Assembly: GCA_902809985.1 (NCBI GenBank)
Contig: CADDXC010000001.1
Location: 3,072,787 to 3,136,786, forward strand
Origin: Clostridiaceae bacterium BL-3
GTDB taxonomy: Bacteria; Bacillota; Clostridia; Clostridiales; Clostridiaceae
Direction: 5' to 3'
DNA: 64,000 bases
Shown here: in pieces, positions 54,240 to 64,000 of the stretch
Numbering within the stretch: position 1 is the stretch's first letter
Layout of the letters: each line of letters opens with the position of its first letter
The notes under the pieces: generated by a model
Database searches by the model: none
Told to the model about the DNA's origin: nothing
Seen by the model: only the letters and a program-made list of their open reading frames with translations
Translations under genes and position numbers: made by a program

Positions 54240-54769
54240 AATACCATAAATCTCCTTTCACTATTAATATTAATTTTCTATACTCAATTCTCATATATGA
54301 AATTTAATATTTTCATTATTAAATAAACAACTCCAGTTTAAAGTTTTACTATTAAATTATATATTCACTAACTTATAATGTCAATATAAATTCAAAAGTA
54401 TAAATTTCACGTTTAATATTTTTATATATATTTTGTGGATAATTTCTTGAATAGGTTGTTTTGTTTTGATATTATAAATAGAGGATTGTTAATAACTTAA
54501 AAATTTATACTACTTATCCACAATTGTGGATAAATATGTGCATAACTTGTTTTGAATTTTTTTTATTTCTATATATTTTCCTATTTTACTAACATTATTC
54601 ATTGTAAATAATGTTAATATTTATTTTACTACTTAAAATTATAATTTTTTTACCTTAATTTTATAAACTTAATTATACACATGTGAATATTTTTATACAC
54701 ACATGTCAACAAAATATAATAATGGAATATTTAAACTCAGATTTATTTTTTAAGACTGGAGGATACAAA
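54240..54769. other. oriC, upstream half (rpmH-dnaA region with DnaA boxes)
   Basis: DnaA boxes: TGTGGATAA at 54434, TTATCCACA at 54514 facing TGTGGATAA at 54525 (an inverted pair two bases apart), TGTGCATAA at 54537 with one change, and TTATACACA at 54673 and 54692. The sequence is very AT-rich, and promoters for rpmH and dnaA must lie here. Confidence 0.9.
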
Positions 54770-56119
54770 ATGAATGCCCATCCAAACGAAATATGGGAAC
54801 AATCTTTAAACATAATAAAAGGTGAAATTACTGAAGTAAGTTTTAACACATGGATTAAAAGTATTACTCCTGTATCCATCGAAAATAATACTTTCGTACT
54901 AAGCGTACCAAATGACTTAACTAAAGGAATATTATCCAGTAAATATACAAACCTAATATCTAATGCATTAAAATTAATTACCTCAAAAAAATATAATATT
55001 AAATTTTTAGTTTTATCTAAATCAGAGGAAGCATTAACACTAGATAATAAGCCTCAAGAATATACTAAAAGATCAATAACCACAAATGACGAAACAACCA
55101 TGTTAAATCCCAAATACACTTTTGATTCTTTTGTTATAGGAAATAGTAATAGATTTGCTCATGCAGCATCTCTTGCTGTAGCCGAATCACCGGCCAAAGC
55201 ATATAATCCACTGTTTATATATGGAGGAGTAGGTCTTGGTAAAACCCATTTAATGCATGCTATAGGCCATTATATATTAGAAAACAATAAAAAATCTAAA
55301 GTAACTTATGTTTCATCTGAAAAATTTACAAATGAACTCATAAATTCAATAAAAGATGATAAAAATGTAGAATTTAGAAATAAATATAGAAATATAGACG
55401 TACTATTAATAGACGATATCCAATTTATAGCTGGTAAAGAAAGTACCCAAGAAGAATTCTTTCACACTTTTAATGCTTTATACGAAGCAAATAAACAGAT
55501 AATCTTATCAAGCGATCGACCGCCAAAAGAAATTCCTACATTAGAAGATAGACTTAGATCCAGATTCGAATGGGGGCTTATAGCCGATATACAGCCACCA
55601 GATTTTGAAACTAGGATGGCCATATTAAAAAAGAAGGCAGATGTGGAAAATTTAAACATCCCAAATGAAGTCATGGTATATATAGCTACAAAAATCAAAT
55701 CAAATATTAGAGAATTAGAAGGAGCATTAATACGCATAGCTGCTTTTTCCTCACTTACAAACAAGGAGATAAGCATTGATTTAGCCGTAGAAGCATTAAA
55801 AGATATAATTTCAAGTAAACAATCTAAACAAGTTACAATAGACTTAATACAAGATGTAGTAGCAAATTACTATAACTTAAAGGTGTCTGATTTCAAATCA
55901 GCTAGAAGAACTAGAAATGTAGCTTTTCCAAGACAAATAGCAATGTATTTATGTAGAAAACTTACAGATATGTCACTGCCTAAAATAGGAGAAGAATTTG
56001 GAGGTAGAGATCATACTACCGTAATACATGCCTATGAAAAAATATCAAATAATTTAAAGAAAGATGAGAGTCTTCAAAATGCTATAAATGATTTAACAAA
56101 ACGTTTAAATCAAAAATAA
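54770..56119 (+). CDS. dnaA: Chromosomal replication initiator DnaA
   Basis: 449 residues from the ATG at 54770 ([11 protein letters not shown]), after GGAGG; an upstream in-frame ATG at 54683 would give an untypical N-terminus. Domain I, linker, AAA+ domain ([23 protein letters not shown]) and domain IV with the DnaA signature [15 protein letters not shown] are all present. Flanked by DnaA boxes on both sides. Confidence 0.98.
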   Translation: MNAHPNEIWEQSLNIIKGEITEVSFNTWIKSITPVSIENNTFVLSVPNDLTKGILSSKYTNLISNALKLITSKKYNIKFLVLSKSEEALTLDNKPQEYTKRSITTNDETTMLNPKYTFDSFVIGNSNRFAHAASLAVAESPAKAYNPLFIYGGVGLGKTHLMHAIGHYILENNKKSKVTYVSSEKFTNELINSIKDDKNVEFRNKYRNIDVLLIDDIQFIAGKESTQEEFFHTFNALYEANKQIILSSDRPPKEIPTLEDRLRSRFEWGLIADIQPPDFETRMAILKKKADVENLNIPNEVMVYIATKIKSNIRELEGALIRIAAFSSLTNKEISIDLAVEALKDIISSKQSKQVTIDLIQDVVANYYNLKVSDFKSARRTRNVAFPRQIAMYLCRKLTDMSLPKIGEEFGGRDHTTVIHAYEKISNNLKKDESLQNAINDLTKRLNQK

Positions 56120-56370
56120 TTATCAACATATGTTTATAATTATTTTATGATATGCTGTTGATAATATTTTTTATATATATTATTTTTTTATTATGTGGAT
56201 AATACGAGCTTCAATCATTTACTTATCCACACTTATTTTTTTTATTTTTTTCAGTAGTATTAACACCTCTAGCATTTATGAACATACTAACAATACCTAC
56301 TACTACTACTACTAAAAAATTTATTATCTATATATATCTAAATAAAATATGTTATCAATAAAGGAGATAT
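56120..56370. other. oriC, downstream half with DnaA boxes and DnaA-trio-like unwinding element
   Basis: Boxes: TTATCAACA at 56120, TGTTGATAA at 56156, TGTGGATAA at 56194 and TTATCCACA at 56223. They are followed by CTACTACTACTACTACTA at 56297-56314, then A/T-only sequence. A repeated TAC/TAG trinucleotide tract next to boxes is the DnaA-trio pattern at which firmicute origins melt. Confidence 0.85.
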
Positions 56371-56377
56371 AATAAAA

Positions 56378-57481
56378 ATGAAAATTAAATGCAAAAAATT
56401 AGATTTACAAGAAGCCATAATTACGGCTCAAAGGGCAATAACCGGAAAATCTAGCATGCCTATATTGAATGGATTAAAATTAACTGCTTCAGATAATAAA
56501 ATTATACTAATAGGCTCAGATATAGATTTAAGCATAGAAACCAAAATAAATGCAGATGTTGAAGAAGAAGGAACGATTGTAATTGATTCAAGACTATTTG
56601 GAGAAATTATAAGAAAGTTACCTGATGACAATATAAGTATTTCAACCATAGAAAATAATTCTGTAGAAATACTATGTCAAAAATCAAAATTCACTTTAAT
56701 ATATATGAATGCTGAAGATTTTCCAGAAATACCTAATATAAAAGAAAATATGATTTTTTCAATACCACAGAAAATACTAAAAAACATGATAAAGAGTGTT
56801 ATATTCGCTACAGCACAAGATGAAACAAGACCTATCCTCACAGGGGTTTTATTTGAAATTAAAAATAAAAAATTGAATTTAATAGCTTTAGACGGATATA
56901 GACTTGCTTTAAGATCGGAAAATCTAAACACTGATAACATAATAAATGCTGTAATTCCAGGTAAAACCTTAAACGAAGTTTCTAAAATTTTAGAAGACAA
57001 TGATAAAAATGTAAATATAACATTCACACCAAACCATATATTATTTAACTTATCTAATACCAAAGTTATATCTAGACTTTTAGAAGGTGAATTTATAAAA
57101 TATAATTCCATAATCCCTGAAGAATTTAATATGAAAGTCACAGCTAAAAAAGATGAACTTTTAAATTGTATTGAAAGAGCTTCATTAATGGCTAAAGATA
57201 GTAATACCAATTTAATAAAACTAGAGCTTGAAGAAAATAGAATGGTTATAACATCTAATTCTCAATTGGGAATGGTAAGAGAAGAATTAAATATAATTTT
57301 GCAAGGCGATACTTTAAAAATTGCATTTAATTCAAAGTATTTAATCGATGTTTTAAAAATAATGGATGAGGAGGAAATTATATTAGAATTTTCCAGTAGT
57401 GTAAGTCCATGTATAATTAAAAATAAGATCGAAGATAATTGTACTTATTTAGTTTTGCCAGTTAGACTTTTAAATAGTTAA
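56378..57481 (+). CDS. dnaN: DNA polymerase III beta subunit (sliding clamp)
   Basis: 367 residues, three-domain clamp, starting MKIKCKKLDLQEAI and ending LPVRLLNS. The typical clamp C-terminus P(V/M)R is present. Preceded by AAAGGAG. Confidence 0.98.
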   Translation: MKIKCKKLDLQEAIITAQRAITGKSSMPILNGLKLTASDNKIILIGSDIDLSIETKINADVEEEGTIVIDSRLFGEIIRKLPDDNISISTIENNSVEILCQKSKFTLIYMNAEDFPEIPNIKENMIFSIPQKILKNMIKSVIFATAQDETRPILTGVLFEIKNKKLNLIALDGYRLALRSENLNTDNIINAVIPGKTLNEVSKILEDNDKNVNITFTPNHILFNLSNTKVISRLLEGEFIKYNSIIPEEFNMKVTAKKDELLNCIERASLMAKDSNTNLIKLELEENRMVITSNSQLGMVREELNIILQGDTLKIAFNSKYLIDVLKIMDEEEIILEFSSSVSPCIIKNKIEDNCTYLVLPVRLLNS

Positions 57482-57508
57482 AAATAAATAAATTGGAGAT
57501 AATAGAAA

Positions 57509-57715
57509 ATGTATGAAGTTAAAATAAATACAGATGTAATAAAACTGGATTCGTTTTTAAAATGGTGTGGAGCTGTTTCACAGGGAGCTGAAGCTAAAAT
57601 TTTTATAAAAAAAGGTATGGTAAAGGTAAATGGAAAAATGGAAACAAGAAGAAGTAGGAAACTTTATAAAGATTTTACTGTTGAATTTGAAAATAAAACC
57701 TATAAAATTATATAA
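57509..57715 (+). CDS. yaaA: S4-domain RNA-binding protein YaaA
   Basis: 68 residues, an S4-like domain (LDSFLKWCGAVSQGAEAKIF, then VKVNGKMETRRSRKL), always between dnaN and recF in firmicutes. Confidence 0.95.
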   Translation: MYEVKINTDVIKLDSFLKWCGAVSQGAEAKIFIKKGMVKVNGKMETRRSRKLYKDFTVEFENKTYKII

Positions 57716-57783
57716 TTACGTTAAAATTTATTATTAATTATGTATTATATAATGTGATATAATTATAAATAGGTGTTTTTAAA

Positions 57784-58875
57784 ATGTATATTAAATACTT
57801 AAAACTTATAAATTTCAGAAATTATAGAGAGCTTAATATCAAATTTGACAAAGGTATAAATGTATTTACTGGGGGGAACGCTCAGGGAAAAACAAATTTA
57901 CTTGAAAGTATATATTACTGCAGTATAGGCAGATCTCCTAGGACAAATAAAGATAAAGAGTTAATTAACTGGCAGGGTAAAGAGGCTTACATAAAAGCTT
58001 ATATAGAAAAGAAACAATTAGATAAAAGTATAGAAATAAAGATATTTAAAGAAGGTAAAAAAGGAATAAATATAAATTCCATAAAGGTAAATAAATTATC
58101 TCAACTTATGGGAGTTTTTAATGTAGTAATGTTTTCCCCTGAGGATTTGAAAATAGTAAAAGAATCACCGATTTATAGAAGAAAATTTTTAGATATTGAA
58201 CTTTGTAAATTTAGTAAAAAATATTATTATAATCTAGTTCAATACAACAAAGTTTTAAATGAAAGAAATGCTTTACTAAAAAAATGGATCAACCATAATT
58301 ATGACATAATTAAGATTTATGACAAACAGTTATCTAAATATGGCGGATTTATAGTAGAGATGCGAAATAAATATATAAAAAGGCTTAGCGAAAAAGGAAA
58401 AATTATTCATAATGATATAACCTCAGGAACTGAAAATATAGAATTTAGATACGTGACACAATTAGAAGATGTAAATAAACCAGAAAATAGCTTATTTGAA
58501 TTGTTGAATGTAAACAGAAAAAGGGATATGGAACGAGGAACTACTCTTTGCGGGCCACATAGAGATGATCTTATCACAAATATAAATGGAATAAATGTCA
58601 GAAATTTCGGTTCTCAGGGGCAACAGAAAACATCAGTTTTAACTATGAAATTTGCTTCTCTTGAAATAATAAAGGAGATTATAGGTGAGTATCCTGTTTT
58701 GTTATTAGATGATGTTTTATCTGAATTGGACTCAAATAGGCAAAATTATATATTAAATTCTATAAATAAAATACAAACATTTATAACTTGTACAGGAATA
58801 GACGATATTAAAAAAAATTCTCAAAGTAAAGCAGATTTATTTGTTGTAAAAAATGGTAAGATAACTATGATTTAG
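57784..58875 (+). CDS. recF: DNA replication and repair protein RecF
   Basis: 363 residues with Walker A GGNAQGKTNLLES, the ABC-like signature region GSQGQQKTSVL and Walker B LLLDDVLSELD. Acts in recombinational repair at gaps. Confidence 0.97.
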   Translation: MYIKYLKLINFRNYRELNIKFDKGINVFTGGNAQGKTNLLESIYYCSIGRSPRTNKDKELINWQGKEAYIKAYIEKKQLDKSIEIKIFKEGKKGININSIKVNKLSQLMGVFNVVMFSPEDLKIVKESPIYRRKFLDIELCKFSKKYYYNLVQYNKVLNERNALLKKWINHNYDIIKIYDKQLSKYGGFIVEMRNKYIKRLSEKGKIIHNDITSGTENIEFRYVTQLEDVNKPENSLFELLNVNRKRDMERGTTLCGPHRDDLITNINGINVRNFGSQGQQKTSVLTMKFASLEIIKEIIGEYPVLLLDDVLSELDSNRQNYILNSINKIQTFITCTGIDDIKKNSQSKADLFVVKNGKITMI

Positions 58876-58894
58876 TTTTGAAAGGAGATTATTT

Positions 58895-61091
<2,197 letters not shown>

Positions 61092-61107
61092 TAGAGAGGT
61101 GTAGTTG

Positions 61108-63543
61108 ATGTTTGATGAAGGTAAAATTTTACCAGTAGACATAAGTAAAGAAATGAAAAAAAGTTATATAGAATATGCAATGAGTGTTATTGTAAGCCGT
61201 GCTCTTCCAGATGTAAGAGATGGATTAAAGCCAGTTCATAGAAGAATATTATATTCTATGCATGAACTTGGGTTGACTCCAGAAAAGGGTTATAGAAAAT
61301 GTGCTAGAATTGTAGGGGATGTGCTTGGTAAATATCATCCTCATGGAGATTCAGCTGTTTATGATGCTTTAGTCAGAATGGCACAGGATTTTTCAATAAG
61401 GTATACTCTAGTTGACGGACATGGAAATTTTGGTTCAGTAGATGGGGATAGTGCAGCAGCTATGAGATATACTGAAGCAAAGATGAATAAAATAACTCTT
61501 GAAATGTTAAGGGATATAAATAAAAATACGGTAGATTTTGTTCCCAATTTTGACGGTGAAGAAAAGGAACCTTCTGTATTACCATCCAGATTTCCTAATT
61601 TACTTGTAAATGGATCAGCGGGGATAGCTGTTGGCATGGCTACAAATATACCACCGCATAATCTCACTGAGGTTATAAATGGTGTGATAATGATAATAGA
61701 TAATCCAGAAGTTACGATTGATGAATTGATGACATCTATAAAGGGGCCTGATTTTCCAACTTCGGGTATAATAATTGGTACCTCAGGCATAAAAGATGCC
61801 TATAAAACTGGAAGGGGGAAAATATTAGTAAGGGCTAGAACTGAAATTGAAGAGGTAAATGGGAGAAATAGAATACTTATAACTGAAATTCCATATCAGG
61901 TAAATAAATCAAAACTTATAGAAAATATAGCTGATCTTGTGAAAAATAAAAAAATAGATGGAATATCAGATATTAGAGATGAATCAGATAGAGATGGAAT
62001 GAGAGTTGTAATAGAATTAAAAAGAGATGCTAATCCCAATGTTACTCTCAATCAGTTGTATAAACATACAAGAATGCAGGATACTTTTGGAATAATAATG
62101 CTGACTCTTGTAAATAATGAACCAAAAGTATTGAGTTTAAAACAAATGCTTGTTTATTATTTGCAGTTTCAAGAAGAGGTTGTAACCAGGAGGACTCAGT
62201 TTAACTTAGATAAAGCACAAGCTAGAGCTCATATTCTTGAAGGATTGAAAATAGCGTTAGATCATATTGATGCAGTAATAAATTTAATAAGATCTTCTAA
62301 AACTACAGAAATTGCGAGAAAGGGTTTGATGGCTGAATTTGATCTTTCTGAAAAACAGGCCCAGGCTATATTGGATATGCGGCTTCAAAGACTTACAGGT
62401 CTTGAAAGAGAAAAAATTGAGAATGAATACAATGAGTTGATGGAAACAATTAGGCATTTAAAAGAAATTTTGGAAAATAAATCTATTTTATTGAGTATAA
62501 TTAAAGACGAACTTATTGAAATAAAAAATAAATATGGTGATGAAAGAAAAACTGAAATACAAGTAAGTAATAGTGACATAAATATCGAAGATTTAATTGA
62601 TGAAAAAGAAGTGGTTATAACCTTAACTCATGAAGGTTATATAAAAAGAATCCCAGCAGATACCTATTCTTCTCAAAGAAGAGGTGGAAGGGGAATCCAG
62701 GCAATGGCTACTAAAGAAGATGATTTTGTAGAGCATATATTTATTACTTCAACTCACAGTCATATTTTATTCTTTACAAATAAGGGCAAGGTATATAAGC
62801 TTAAAGGATATGAGATCCCTGAGGCAGGTAGAACTGCTAAAGGTACAAATTTAATTAATTTACTACCTTTAGATATAAATGAAAAAATTCAAGCCGTTAT
62901 AGCTTTTAAAGAAATTGATAAGGATAATTATTTCATAATGGCAACTAAGAACGGTTTAATTAAGAAAACTAAAATAGATCAATATACTTCCATAAGAAGA
63001 AATGGTCTAAATGCTATAAATTTAAAAGATGAAGATGAACTTATACAGGTTAGAATGACTACGGGGAAAAGCGAAATAATTATTTTCACCAAAAATGGTT
63101 ATGCAATAAGATTTAGCGAGGAAGATGTGAGGCCTACAGGCAGAAATACTACAGGTGTAAAAGCAATAACATTGAGAGATAGTGATATAGCTGTTTCTAT
63201 GGATATTGTCGATGAGAGTCAAGATGTTCTTGTCGTAAGCGAAAATGGATTTGGTAAGAGAACTCCTATAGATGAATATACTATCCATAGGAGAGGTGGA
63301 AAGGGCATGATAACATATAAAGTTACGGAAAAAACGGGATTAATAGTTGGAGCTAGAATTGTAAAAGATGAAGATGAGATTATGCTCATAAATAGCAGTA
63401 ATGTGGCTATAAGACTCAATGTATCTGAAATATCTACTACGAGTAGGAACACTATGGGTGTTACACTTATGAAAACGGGAGAGGAACAAAGAGTAGTTGC
63501 TATTGCCAAAATAAATTGTAGTGATGATATTGAAAATAAATAG
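61108..63543 (+). CDS. gyrA: DNA gyrase subunit A
   Basis: 811 residues from the ATG at 61108. The catalytic tyrosine is in [10 protein letters not shown], the GyrA-box QRRGGRGIQ at about residue 525 shows it is gyrase and not topoisomerase IV, and six beta-pinwheel blades follow. The quinolone region reads [15 protein letters not shown], the sensitive-type sequence. Confidence 0.98.
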   Translation: MFDEGKILPVDISKEMKKSYIEYAMSVIVSRALPDVRDGLKPVHRRILYSMHELGLTPEKGYRKCARIVGDVLGKYHPHGDSAVYDALVRMAQDFSIRYTLVDGHGNFGSVDGDSAAAMRYTEAKMNKITLEMLRDINKNTVDFVPNFDGEEKEPSVLPSRFPNLLVNGSAGIAVGMATNIPPHNLTEVINGVIMIIDNPEVTIDELMTSIKGPDFPTSGIIIGTSGIKDAYKTGRGKILVRARTEIEEVNGRNRILITEIPYQVNKSKLIENIADLVKNKKIDGISDIRDESDRDGMRVVIELKRDANPNVTLNQLYKHTRMQDTFGIIMLTLVNNEPKVLSLKQMLVYYLQFQEEVVTRRTQFNLDKAQARAHILEGLKIALDHIDAVINLIRSSKTTEIARKGLMAEFDLSEKQAQAILDMRLQRLTGLEREKIENEYNELMETIRHLKEILENKSILLSIIKDELIEIKNKYGDERKTEIQVSNSDINIEDLIDEKEVVITLTHEGYIKRIPADTYSSQRRGGRGIQAMATKEDDFVEHIFITSTHSHILFFTNKGKVYKLKGYEIPEAGRTAKGTNLINLLPLDINEKIQAVIAFKEIDKDNYFIMATKNGLIKKTKIDQYTSIRRNGLNAINLKDEDELIQVRMTTGKSEIIIFTKNGYAIRFSEEDVRPTGRNTTGVKAITLRDSDIAVSMDIVDESQDVLVVSENGFGKRTPIDEYTIHRRGGKGMITYKVTEKTGLIVGARIVKDEDEIMLINSSNVAIRLNVSEISTTSRNTMGVTLMKTGEEQRVVAIAKINCSDDIENK

Positions 63544-63560
63544 TTTTTTATAATTGTTGT

Positions 63561-63595
63561 CAGTGGTATATTTAATAGACTTAAATATACCACTG
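63561..63595 (+). terminator. Hairpin after gyrA
   Basis: CAGTGGTATATTTAA and TTAAATATACCACTG form a perfect 15-bp stem with a 5-base loop, 17 bp after the gyrA stop. No T-run follows immediately, so it may be a weak terminator or a 3' stabilising structure. Confidence 0.65.
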
Positions 63596-63636
63596 GTTAT
63601 TGTGATTAAGCTTTGATAAAAAATTTTAAAAATGTA

Positions 63637-63665
63637 TTGACTCTATTCAATTAAGATGTTAGAAT
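63637..63665 (+). promoter_or_regulatory. rRNA-operon-type promoter P1
   Basis: TTGACT, 17 bases, TAGAAT. The first of two tandem promoters in the same direction as gyrA. Confidence 0.75.
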
Positions 63666-63716
63666 ATAAAAGCTGTATTAATTAAAAAGGCATTGAAAGT
63701 TTATATTTGTGAGGTA

Positions 63717-63745
63717 TTGATAATCTTAAACTAATATGGTAAAAT
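63717..63745 (+). promoter_or_regulatory. rRNA-operon-type promoter P2
   Basis: TTGATA, 17 bases, TAAAAT, 80 bp after P1. Tandem promoters after gyrA are typical of the first rrn operon in clostridia. Confidence 0.7.
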
Positions 63746-63751
63746 AAAATA

Positions 63752-64000
63752 GTTGTTGATATTTAGGATGATCCTTGAAAATTGAACAGAATAAATATAG
63801 GGAAACTTATATGAGAATAAACCAGCAATTCTTTTGAGCTGCGACAGCAGCAAAGAAAGTAATTTCGTAAGTAATATGCTTGAAATTGACAGTAACGAGT
63901 ACAGCAAGGAAAAGGCCGAATGAGGAGCAGAGTTTACTTAGGTAAATGAGCACCGGAATGAAGCATTTGACGAAGCTGGACGAAGTTAATGGCAATTTCC
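63752..64000 (+). ncRNA. Probable precursor 16S rRNA leader
   Basis: The transcript from P1/P2 begins with a leader containing CCTTGAAAATTGAACAG, a sequence commonly seen before clostridial 16S genes. No coding frame with a ribosome site is present. The mature 16S start is not reached before the window ends. Confidence 0.55.

Noticed and set aside
63807..63995. Minus-strand frame of 62 codons at the right edge
   Set aside because: Lies inside the probable rRNA leader and has no ribosome site or recognisable product.

Overview
The window is AT-rich, carries a clostridial gene order around the chromosomal replication origin, includes spore-related genes (yyaC, a YtvI-like protein) and encodes oxygen-sensitive CoA-dehydratase fermentation enzymes. 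It therefore looks like an anaerobic, spore-forming Clostridium or close relative; I do not name a species.

Layout. (1) 1-3700: an edge-truncated molybdenum hydroxylase (large and 2Fe-2S subunits) divergent from a PucR-type regulator, visibly richer in G+C than the rest, then about 0.8 kb without a convincing gene. (2) 3700-16900: a fermentation island. An MFS organic-anion transporter lies beside a leftward operon for a two-subunit 2-hydroxyacyl-CoA dehydratase, its ATP-dependent activator, 3-hydroxyacyl-CoA dehydrogenase, crotonase, thiolase and a 4-hydroxybutyrate-type CoA-transferase. A sigma-54 enhancer-binding protein lies upstream and a rightward 4-hydroxybutyryl-CoA dehydratase (abfD) follows. 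Both the dehydratase operon and abfD have textbook -24/-12 promoters (TTGGCAC-N5-TTGCT), so one activator probably controls both. The two radical dehydratases would both feed crotonyl-CoA, from 2- and 4-hydroxyacids, which the shared enzymes convert to acetyl-CoA.

(3) 17168-32556: a ~15.3 kb integrated element in the 3' end of tRNA-Thr(CGT), bounded by an exact 63-bp direct repeat. Gene content and order (integrase, divergent XRE regulators, BRO-type antirepressor, AlpA-like protein, primase/VapE-like replication protein beside a GGTGA iteron cluster, terminase-small-subunit-like protein, sigma-like regulators, no capsid or tail genes) fit a phage satellite (PICI-like). At its far end, behind its own consensus promoter, sits a three-gene overlapping operon: radical SAM/SPASM enzyme, HD-domain phosphohydrolase-like protein and cysteine-rich DUF2284-like protein. 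This is my best candidate for an undescribed system, possibly anti-phage.

(4) 32585-64000: the origin region. Leftward from oriC: rpmH, rnpA, yidD, yidC, jag, mnmE, mnmG, rsmG, noc-like, parA, parB (with parS sites), DUF4446, ykuS-like, DUF3343, mscS, DUF951, rpsF-ssb-rpsR, MazG-like, yybS-like, gdpP-like, rplI, lonC, dnaB. The yyaC and ytvI-like genes are transcribed oppositely. Rightward: dnaA, dnaN, yaaA, recF, remB-like, gyrB, gyrA, then tandem promoters and leader of what is probably an rRNA operon starting beyond the edge. oriC is bipartite, with DnaA boxes on both sides of dnaA and a (TAC)n DnaA-trio-like tract before dnaN.
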